Source: Kineosporia sp. NBRC 101731 (GTDB lineage Bacteria > Actinomycetota > Actinomycetes > Actinomycetales > Kineosporiaceae). From it: a stretch of 64,000 nucleotides of DNA. The position numbers and the translations under genes were made by a program. Within the stretch, counting starts at the first letter, position 1. Each line of letters begins with the position of its first letter. Below the pieces are notes generated by a model. It was not told where the DNA came from. It did not search any database and saw only the letters and a program-made list of their open reading frames with translations. Shown piece after piece: positions 30,215-36,768 of this stretch. The DNA lies in NCBI RefSeq assembly GCF_030269305.1, contig NZ_BSTC01000003.1, positions 62,001 to 126,000 on the forward strand, given 5' to 3'.

Positions 30215-30431
30215 GTGCTGGCGGTGCACCCCGGCACGATCGACACCCGGTTGCAGCATCATCTCCCGCTGGCGGAGATGGTGGCCATGGGCTGGACGGA
30301 CGAGGCCGGCTCGTTCCTGCACCCCTACAGCATGAAGACGCCGCAGCGGGAGCGGCGACCGCGAGCAGGCCGCCCCCCTGTGGGCGCTGTCGGCCGAACT
30401 CACCGGCGTGGACGCCTTCGGTGCGTGCTGA
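30215..30431 (+). pseudogene. C-terminal fragment of a short-chain dehydrogenase (SDR)
   Basis: The plus strand reads AVHPGTIDTRLQHHLPLAEM, then VAMGWTDEAGSFLHPYSMKT, the post-catalytic part of an SDR with the usual HPGxIDT block. A frameshift near 30350 is needed to continue into QAAPLWALSAELTGVDAF and the stop at 30431. The Rossmann half and the catalytic Tyr-x-x-x-Lys are absent. Confidence 0.6.
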
Positions 30432-30438
30432 GACGGCA

Positions 30439-30473
30439 AAAGCCCCCGGATGGCGTTCACATCCGGGGGCTTT
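30439..30473. terminator. Bidirectional hairpin terminator
   Basis: AAGCCCCCGGATG pairs with CATCCGGGGGCTT around a seven-base loop, with A/T flanks on both sides. It lies between the SDR fragment on the plus strand and the end of the small membrane-protein gene on the minus strand. Confidence 0.85.
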
Positions 30474-30506
30474 CGGGTATTCAGTTCACGTCGGACGCCG
30501 GGAGGA

Positions 30507-30803
30507 TCAGGCGTCGTAGTTGTCGCGGCTGCCGGACTTGGCCAGGCCACGGGCGATCATGTAACCGATGGTCAGGTAGGTGATGTAGCGCAAGGCATCC
30601 TGGGCGCCGAACGGGTCGGCGGTGTGGCTGCCGTCGGACAGGTCGCTGCTGCCGACGACCAGGGCCGTGATCGCCACGGCGAGAACGGCGAGACCGTAGG
30701 CGATCAGCTCGGTGGTCTTCGTCGATGCCTTGGTCTCGGTGCTGAGACGGCGCGGGGCCGTGTAGTCGTCAGTACTGGTACGGGTGGAGGCAAAGTCGCT
30801 CAT
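30507..30803 (-). CDS. Small two-helix membrane protein
   Basis: A 98-residue protein with a Thr/Ser-rich N-terminus, one helix at about residues 32-52 (LIAYGLAVLAVAITALVVGS) and a second, weaker hydrophobic stretch near residues 70-86 (YITYLTIGYMIARGLA). The ATG at 30803 has AGGAGAT seven bases upstream on the coding strand, and a strong terminator follows. Function unknown. Its intact start, ribosome site and terminator show it is alive among surrounding wreckage. Confidence 0.65.
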   Translation of the reverse strand: MSDFASTRTSTDDYTAPRRLSTETKASTKTTELIAYGLAVLAVAITALVVGSSDLSDGSHTADPFGAQDALRYITYLTIGYMIARGLAKSGSRDNYDA

Positions 30804-30995
30804 CGAGATCTCCTGAAGTTGTTGTGCTCAGCTGAGAGGCCGCTGGCCGGCCGATGAGAAGGCTGCTCTATAACTTTCCTCGCTGATCGTCACAGTAGTC
30901 CGATTCGCGCCCACCGCCTCCCGGCGTGTCCGGTCACGCAGAAGTCACACCGACGAAGCGGTCGACCAGACACCCTGACGGATAAATTATTTCGT

Positions 30996-31741
30996 TTGGT
31001 CCGAAAGGTCGTACCGAGGTTCCGGCACACCCGGCAAACGCAGTACGACTGCGCCCTCGAGGCTCCTGATGCGCTGTACGCCATGAAGCTCCAGGAGCTC
31101 CTCGGTGGTGCCTATGATGAGATGACGGTGGCGCTTCAATATCCTTTCCAGGGCTGGAAAACCCGCGTTCCGGGCAAGTACAATGACCTGGTCATGGGCA
31201 CCGCGACCGAAGAGCTCGGGCCACGTCGAGATGATCACCATCATGATTGCCAGACTGCTAGAAGGCGCTCCCTCCGAACAGGTTTAGGAATCCACAGCAG
31301 TCAGACCGGCCTTCGCCGCGGTGCTCGGCGGGCACAATCCGCAGCACTCGATCGTTGCCGATGGCGGGGCGTTGCTGGCCGACAGTGCTGAAGGCCGACG
31401 GTCTGGAGAGCCTGCCCGTGCCCGGTCAATTCGGCACCGGCACCGAGTCTGACGAGCACGGCTGCGAGATCTGGCACCTGTCCGACGGCATGTCCGGCGC
31501 CCAAGAGATCCTGGTCGAAACACCTTACAGGATGGGAAACTTCACAAATCTGCACGATCCCAAGCCGCTGGTCCCGGTGCCGGCCGCGCTGGCCGCCGAC
31601 CCGCTGCTGTACGCCACAGTCGACGGAAACATCCGCATGGTCGAGGTCGGCACCGCCCCCGCCACCGGGAGCGGCAGCCTGCTGGACAAGGTCAAGGAGG
31701 CCATCGCCGGTACCGAGCCAGGCACGCACACCAAGAGCTGA
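30996..31741 (+). pseudogene. Shattered manganese catalase
   Basis: The N-terminal piece (FRHTRQTQYD, ALYAMKLQELLGGAYDEMTV, GWKTRVPGKYNDLVMGTATE) matches non-haem manganese catalases. At the metal-ligand motif EELGH an extra G in the GGG run at 31218-31220 shifts the frame; HVEMITIMIARLLEGAPSEQ continues in another frame to a stop at 31286. A further piece AFAAVLGGHNPQHSIVADGG is followed at about 31390 by a deletion of roughly 100 residues, then the C-terminal piece DGLESLPVPGQFG and CEIWHLSDGMSGAQE to the stop at 31741. The normal ATG before FRHT is also missing. No active catalase can be made. Confidence 0.75.
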
Positions 31742-31847
31742 CGGAGTCTTCGAGGTCTGGTCATCTTGCCGGTGCCGATCGTCGGGGTATGAAGGACGTG
31801 GGTGCAGTCGAGCCGCCCGACGGACGACTGACCTCCAGGAGCTCTCC

Positions 31848-32582
31848 TTGACGACCGACCAGCTCGAGCCCGGCCCGGTGAGGGTCGGGTTGCTGGGCAA
31901 CTTCACGATGTCGAGCGCGGACCTTCCGGTCGTGCTACGGCACGGTGGGGAACGTCTGCTGGCCTTCCTCGGCCTGCACCAGCATCCGGTGGCCCGCGCC
32001 CGGGTCGCCGGGGCGCTGTGGCCCCGCAGCCCGGCCGGGCAGGCCGCCTCGAACCTGCGCGCCACGCTGGCCCGGCTGCCCCGTCCGGGAGATCGTCCTC
32101 TGACCCGCACCCGGAACACCCAGATGAGCCTGTCGGGCCATGTGGAGGTGGATCTGTGGGCTTGTGACGCACAGATCCGCGAGACGAGAAGGGCTCTCGG
32201 GGTAGACAAGAGCGATCCGCCCCAGCTGGACGTCGCCCTGGACATGCTCGACCACGACGTGCTGCCGTTCTGGACCGAGGAGTGGATACTGGTGGAACGA
32301 GAGCGGCACCGCCAGGCCCGCCTGCATGCTCTCGAACGGCTGAGTGACCTTCTCTGCGCGGCTGGTCGATACGAGCAGGCACTGCGAGCGGGGCTGGCGG
32401 CGGTGGCGGGAGAACCGTTGCGGGAGAGCGCCAATCACCGGGTCATCCAGGTGCATCTGGCCGAGCACAACCAGGTCGAGGCGTTGCGACAATACGACCA
32501 GTACCGTCGGTTGCTGCGCTCCGAACTTGGTCTCGCCCCGTCTTCCCAGCTTCGTCAGCTGCTCGACCGGCGCTCTGAGTAA
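31848..32582 (+). CDS. BTAD-domain (SARP-type) transcriptional regulator
   Basis: A 244-residue regulator with an N-terminal OmpR-like DNA-binding region (RVGLLGNFTMSS to MSLSGHVEVDLW) and a C-terminal bacterial transcriptional activation domain (LERLSDLLCAAGRYEQALRA, ANHRVIQVHLAEHNQVEALR, RLLRSELGLAPS). SARP proteins activate secondary-metabolite clusters in actinomycetes, yet no biosynthetic cluster lies next to it. The TTG at 31848 is supported by AGGAG seven bases upstream. The DNA-binding part is shorter than usual. A hairpin terminator overlaps its stop codon. Confidence 0.75.
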   Translation: MTTDQLEPGPVRVGLLGNFTMSSADLPVVLRHGGERLLAFLGLHQHPVARARVAGALWPRSPAGQAASNLRATLARLPRPGDRPLTRTRNTQMSLSGHVEVDLWACDAQIRETRRALGVDKSDPPQLDVALDMLDHDVLPFWTEEWILVERERHRQARLHALERLSDLLCAAGRYEQALRAGLAAVAGEPLRESANHRVIQVHLAEHNQVEALRQYDQYRRLLRSELGLAPSSQLRQLLDRRSE

Positions 32583-32609
32583 GTGCCCGCGTGCCCGGTC
32601 AGGGCACTT
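32581..32609 (+). terminator. Hairpin at the end of the BTAD gene
   Basis: AAGTGCCC (32581-32588) pairs with GGGCACTT (32602-32609) across 13 bases, beginning within the stop codon of the BTAD gene. Confidence 0.55.
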
Positions 32610-32904
32610 GTCACCCCCCAGATCGGTCGTCGTGCGGTGCCTGCCCGCCCGGGACAGCAGTTGGAGACGGGTGTCGACCACCAGGGACAGCTCCGGGCGG
32701 GCGATCATCCCCGCAGCGCCTGCCTTTCAGCCTGCCTTCTCGACGCGCTCGGCGGCTGCTCTGGGGTCACCGATTTCTGGTGACCGATCGCGAACGGGCG
32801 AAAGGTATGTGAAGGTGAGCAACCGCGTCCACCATTTGGTGTTGTGGTCGCTCTGATCAGCTGACTACCAAGGGGTCCCGTTTCTTCGCGGGTGGCTCTC
32901 GGCC
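32610..32904. other. Intergenic region without a recognised gene
   Basis: Short open stretches exist in several frames, but none shows a family pattern, a ribosome site or a signal peptide. The last 60 bases probably hold the promoter of the secreted protein downstream. Confidence 0.3.
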
Positions 32905-33621
32905 ATGATCCGCTTCATGCGCCTTCGCCTGATCACGACTTTCGCACCCGCCGTCCTCGTGCTGTCGGCGATCGCGGCGTCGCCGGCGCAGGCCGATGCT
33001 GCCGACGTGACCGGGGGCCGGGTCTCGGTGCCCAGTGTCGTGACAACGACCGCCAGGTGCACCAAGGTGCCCGTCTCCTGGGACCTGAGCGCCCTGGAGG
33101 CCGACGTGTCCTGGAAGCTCGCCCTGACCTCCGACGTCGGCGGCAGCATTGCCGCCGGCGGCACCGGCCCGGGCAAGGGCAGCGACACCGTGCAGTGGTG
33201 CCAGGCCGACAAGCCCGGCACGTTCCACGTGACCGGGACCCTTCAGGTGAACGACGTGAACCAGGAGCCGGTCGCCGCCGACGACATCAGTCTGACCTTC
33301 ACGACGCGGCGGATGACCACGAAGGCCACGATCAGGATCGGGGACGGCACCCCGAAAGTCGAGCAGGGCACCAACGTGCGGGGCTGTGTCACCGTGGGCG
33401 CCAAGCGCCGGGCCGGGCGGGCCGTGGTGGTCGAGTACCGCTGGATCAAGAGCAAGAAATGGTCGCGGATCGCCACCGCCGCGACCGGCCCCACCGGCTG
33501 CTACACCCAGGCGGTCGCTGCCACCGGCACCGGCACCTATCTGATCCGGGTGCGGGTGCCGGGCGACAGCATCTCGAAAACCGGCCTGTCGAAGGTTATC
33601 CGGATCAAGGTGCACGCCTGA
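32905..33621 (+). CDS. Secreted protein of unknown function
   Basis: A 238-residue exported protein with a signal peptide (Arg-containing start, hydrophobic core LITTFAPAVLVLSAIAA, cleavage-like SPAQADA near residue 30). The mature part is beta-rich, with four Cys (ARCTK, QWCQA, RGCVT, TGCYT) that could form two disulfides, and reads like two Ig-like or carbohydrate-binding sandwich domains; no family is firmly recognised. The ATG at 32917 is a possible later start. It ends nine bases before the convergent alcohol dehydrogenase gene. Confidence 0.6.
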   Translation: MIRFMRLRLITTFAPAVLVLSAIAASPAQADAADVTGGRVSVPSVVTTTARCTKVPVSWDLSALEADVSWKLALTSDVGGSIAAGGTGPGKGSDTVQWCQADKPGTFHVTGTLQVNDVNQEPVAADDISLTFTTRRMTTKATIRIGDGTPKVEQGTNVRGCVTVGAKRRAGRAVVVEYRWIKSKKWSRIATAATGPTGCYTQAVAATGTGTYLIRVRVPGDSISKTGLSKVIRIKVHA

Positions 33622-33629
33622 CCGGTGCT

Positions 33630-34661
33630 CTAGCGGGCCATGTCCACGACGAACCGGAACGCCACGTCGCCCCGGTCGAGCCGCTCCAGGGCGGTGTTGA
33701 TCTCGTCCGGGGCCACGATCTCCACGTCGGCGGTGATCTTGTGGTCCACGCAGAACTGCAGCATCTCGCGGGTCTCGACGGTGCCACCGGCGCCGGACCC
33801 GGCGATCGAGCGGCGCATCGCCAGGGCGAACGGGGCCACGTCGAAGCTGCCGGGCAGTCCCAGCGAGCACAGGGTGCCGTTCATCTTCAGGGCCTGTACG
33901 AACGGCGTCATCGGGTAGGTCGCCGAGACGGTGTCCAGCAGGAAGTCGAAACGGTTTGCCTGGGATGCCATCTGGGTCTCGGAGCGGGACATCACCACCT
34001 CGTGCGCGCCGAGGGCCAGCGCGGCCTGCGCCTTGGACTGTGAGGTGGTGAAGGCCACCACCTCGGCGCCCATCGCGCGGGCGAACTTGATGCCCAGGTG
34101 GCCCAGTCCGCCGATCCCGATCACCCCGACGGTGGAGCCCGGCCCGATGTTCCAGTGCCGCAGCGGGGAATAGGTGGTGATGCCCGCGCACAGCAGGGGA
34201 GCGGCCGCGGCCGGATCGAGCCCGTCCGGCATACGGTGCACGAAACGTTCGTCGCAGACCACGGAATCGGCGAACCCACCCCGCGTGGGGGAGCCGTCCA
34301 CCCGGTCGGGCACGCCGTAGGCGCTGGTGGCGCCCTCGAGGCAGTAGGTCTCCAGGCCGGCGAGGCAGGGTTCGCACTTTCGGCAGGAATCGACGACGGG
34401 CCCCACGCCCACGAGGTCACCCACGGCGAAATGGTGCACGCCGGAACCCACTTCGGTCACCCGGCCCACCATCTCGTGTCCGGGGACCATCGGGAAGGAC
34501 TGACCCCAGGGGCCGATCATGTGGATGTCCGTGTGGCAGATCCCGCAGAACTGTACGTCGAACACCACGTCGTGCTCGCGGGGCGTGCGCTGTTCGTAGG
34601 TCCAGGGTTCGAGAGAGCTGCCGGAGGTGAGGGCGGCGTAGGCGTTGACGGTGCGGCTCAT
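33630..34661 (-). CDS. Zinc-dependent alcohol dehydrogenase (YahK/CAD-like)
   Basis: A 343-residue medium-chain NAD(P)-dependent dehydrogenase. Catalytic zinc ligands are visible in FCGICHTD, GHEMVGRV and LLCAGIT. The structural zinc loop is CRKCEPCLAGLETYC. The cofactor-binding turn is GIGGLGHLGIKFA. The pattern fits the broad-specificity aldehyde reductases of the YahK/AdhC group. The start was placed at the ATG at 34661, twelve codons inside the longest frame, where homology begins. It is divergent from a TetR gene, and two matching operator sites lie between them, so it is probably induced by its substrate or a related aldehyde. Confidence 0.88.
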   Translation of the reverse strand: MSRTVNAYAALTSGSSLEPWTYEQRTPREHDVVFDVQFCGICHTDIHMIGPWGQSFPMVPGHEMVGRVTEVGSGVHHFAVGDLVGVGPVVDSCRKCEPCLAGLETYCLEGATSAYGVPDRVDGSPTRGGFADSVVCDERFVHRMPDGLDPAAAAPLLCAGITTYSPLRHWNIGPGSTVGVIGIGGLGHLGIKFARAMGAEVVAFTTSQSKAQAALALGAHEVVMSRSETQMASQANRFDFLLDTVSATYPMTPFVQALKMNGTLCSLGLPGSFDVAPFALAMRRSIAGSGAGGTVETREMLQFCVDHKITADVEIVAPDEINTALERLDRGDVAFRFVVDMAR

Positions 34662-34691
34662 GGTTCTTCTTCTGTCTCTCGTCGGGCAGGT

Positions 34692-34746
34692 AACCAACTA
34701 GTTGTAAACCATAGGACGAGGAGGGCGCGTTGGCAACCAACTAGTT
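34692..34746. promoter_or_regulatory. Two TetR operator sites
   Basis: The twelve-base word AACCAACTAGTT occurs at 34692-34703 and again at 34735-34746, 43 bases apart. Each contains a palindromic centre (ACTAGT) and lies between the divergent alcohol dehydrogenase and TetR starts. The second ends 19 bases before the TetR ATG, suitable for autorepression. Confidence 0.7.
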
Positions 34747-34765
34747 ACCTACTACTCTGGACGGT

Positions 34766-35317
34766 ATGGTGAGGGACGCTGCGGGCACGAGGCGACGCAT
34801 CCTCGATGCTGCCATTGCCGAGTTCTCCGCCTACGGCATCGCCGGCGCGCGGATCGACCGGGTGGCCGAGGCCTCCGGCAGCAACAAGGCGATGATCTAC
34901 AAGTACTTCGGCAACAAGAGCCAGCTGTTCGACGCTGTCTTCGACGCGATCGTGGTGCAGACCGTCGATGCCGTCCCCATCGACGGTGACGACCTGCCGG
35001 AGTACGTCGTGCGACTGTGGGACCGGCACCGCGCCCACCCGGAGCCGCAGCGGGTGGGGCTGTGGGACGAACTGGAGCGCTCGTCCGAGGGCATGCGGGC
35101 CGAGGCGGTCGTTGCCGCAGCCCGGGTCAAGGTCGCAACGATCGACGACGCCCAGCGCCGGGGCGTGGTGAGCGCCGGGATTGCGCCGCAAGAACTCCTG
35201 GACCTGCTCCTGGCCCTGAGCCGCAGCGGTCTGGCCCGGCCGATCAGTGACGAGGACGCCGACCGGTACCGGGATGCGCTGAGAATGGCGGCTCGGAAGC
35301 TGATTCAGCCGGGCTGA
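34766..35317 (+). CDS. TetR family transcriptional regulator
   Basis: A 183-residue repressor with an N-terminal helix-turn-helix (RRRILDAAIAEFSAYGIAGA, then VAEASGSNKAMIYKYFGNKS) typical of TetR proteins. The C-terminal ligand-binding half is short but plausible. It is divergent from the alcohol dehydrogenase gene, and the paired sites at 34692-34746 probably let it control both genes. It ends in a strong bidirectional terminator. Confidence 0.88.
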   Translation: MVRDAAGTRRRILDAAIAEFSAYGIAGARIDRVAEASGSNKAMIYKYFGNKSQLFDAVFDAIVVQTVDAVPIDGDDLPEYVVRLWDRHRAHPEPQRVGLWDELERSSEGMRAEAVVAAARVKVATIDDAQRRGVVSAGIAPQELLDLLLALSRSGLARPISDEDADRYRDALRMAARKLIQPG

Positions 35318-35360
35318 CGTCTTTCTGCGTGCGCTCGGGGTGTGTCGGGGCACAACGAGA

Positions 35361-35386
35361 ACGGCAGGCCCGGTGGGGCCTGCCGT
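35361..35386. terminator. Bidirectional hairpin terminator
   Basis: ACGGCAGGCCC (35361-35371) pairs perfectly with GGGCCTGCCGT (35376-35386) around a four-base loop. It lies between the convergent TetR gene and the membrane-protein gene. Confidence 0.85.
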
Positions 35387-35413
35387 CGTGTGTTTCGTTC
35401 GTGCGGTTCGTCG

Positions 35414-35992
35414 TCAGGCGGTCGCGACGGACGCCTCGGGAGCTACGGCCGGGGCGGTGACCCGGCGCGAGTGCAAGAACCCGAGGGCCGACAGTGCCAG
35501 CAGGACGAGCGCGCCACCCAGTGAGACCCAGGCAGCGATGAAGGCGATGGTGGCCATCGTGTCGAAGGCGTAGGCGTTCAGCAGCAGGCCGCGGAGGGTC
35601 TCGCCCTTGAAGAGGGTGTTGACCTGGCCGGCCAGGGCCTCGTCGTCGGGGCTCGCCATGGCCTTGGCGCTGACCTCGGAATAGGTCTGGCCGTCGGCGA
35701 CATTGGCCAGGTGGACCTTGATGTAGTGATCGGCGAAGACCTCGGCCTGGGCACCGGTGGTCAGGTCCTGGCCGGCATACTGGCTGACCTCGGACTGGTC
35801 GGCCTTGGGCAGCGAGGTGATCGATTCGCTGCCGGCTTCCGGGAAGGTGATCTTCTGCTCGACGAGCTGGTCGCGCACCTGTCCGTGCACATAGCTGTGG
35901 GCGTAGAAGAGCAGCCCGGTAGCAACTAGCAGAACCACGGCCAGAACAAGACCGATACCGGCAACCACCCGGTCAACGACGCTGCGGTTCAT
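35414..35992 (-). CDS. Two-helix membrane protein of unknown function
   Basis: A 192-residue protein with a helix near the N-terminus (about residues 8-30, VVAGIGLVLAVVLLVATGLLF), an outside domain of roughly 110 residues and a second helix near residues 145-170, followed by a short basic tail. The ATG at 35992 was chosen because GGAGGAG sits directly upstream on the coding strand; the frame is open 23 codons further. The outer domain is acidic with no Cys. Similar two-helix proteins are common in actinomycetes, but none with a role I can name. Confidence 0.6.
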   Translation of the reverse strand: MNRSVVDRVVAGIGLVLAVVLLVATGLLFYAHSYVHGQVRDQLVEQKITFPEAGSESITSLPKADQSEVSQYAGQDLTTGAQAEVFADHYIKVHLANVADGQTYSEVSAKAMASPDDEALAGQVNTLFKGETLRGLLLNAYAFDTMATIAFIAAWVSLGGALVLLALSALGFLHSRRVTAPAVAPEASVATA

Positions 35993-36139
35993 AGCTCCTC
36001 CAGAGCTGAGACGACCCGGGTTCCCAGGAGGGGAAGCTAGTCTGCCGGGCCTTTCCATCACCGTGATGGTTGCCTACCCAGGACCACACCCCCCAGGGGC
36101 GAAGGTCCTTTCTCGGGACAGGTCTCCCGTCGGTCTCCA

Positions 36140-36330
36140 GCTGCCGTTGCTGAAGATCGTGTCGGCGGTTGTGGTCACGATGAAGAGTTCGGGGTCGTCG
36201 TTCCAGGCGAATATTACAGCCGTGAATACTTTTTCGATGAACTGGACGCTGTGGTGGTGGCTGCGCTCGAGCCGGGCAGATGGATGTCCAGGTCACCGGG
36301 AACCTGGCCGTCGATCGCGTGGAGGAACTT
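36140..36330 (-). mobile_element. Remnant of an IS630-family transposase gene
   Basis: On the reverse strand FLHAIDGQVPGDLDIHL (about 36325-36275) matches the block just before the catalytic Asp of IS630-type transposases (FLR-x-IDRAVPxDLDIHL). After a frame change, EKVFTAVIFAWNDDPELFIV and TTTADTIF (about 36240-36149) match their C-terminal IRAWIxxWNxxPxPFxWTKTAxxIL. The 70 or so residues between, including the catalytic acids, are gone. No terminal repeats were found. Confidence 0.5.
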
Positions 36331-36768
36331 CCTGGATCCATCGGCCCGGCGGCGGTGGGGGTGACCCGTGCGTCACGGTGCCCGGCGTGGACTCCGTGTC
36401 GCGTCGATCATGTCCTCGACCGGATCGACCGTCGCCCTTGTCACCTCAGTGAGAGCCGTAAACCCAGCGAAAGCAGCACTATTGGATATTGCTCGCTCTG
36501 TAGCAACTGTTCATGCTCCTTATCCATCGGTGTCGGCCTCATGGTGGGGCGCCCGGTTCTCCCGATGGCACTGATGCCAAGATTGAGTACGGGGGATGGT
36601 GGCCGTTCTTCCCCGTTCCGAACATGGGCCTCAGGACAATCATTCGTCAGTAATGAAAGCATTTATAGAATAACGGCTTTCATTTTCAATGGCTGCCGTG
36701 TCCGCTGGCTTGCCCGGGTGTCGCTCGGGGTTGTGGTGGGTCTTGCCGACGTGTTTTTGGCGTAGACT
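36331..36768. other. Relatively AT-rich region before the DUF222/HNH gene
   Basis: Composition from about 36440 to 36700 is clearly lower in GC than elsewhere, with no recognisable coding on either strand. It probably includes the promoter of the HNH gene and may be foreign sequence left with the IS630 scrap. Confidence 0.35.
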
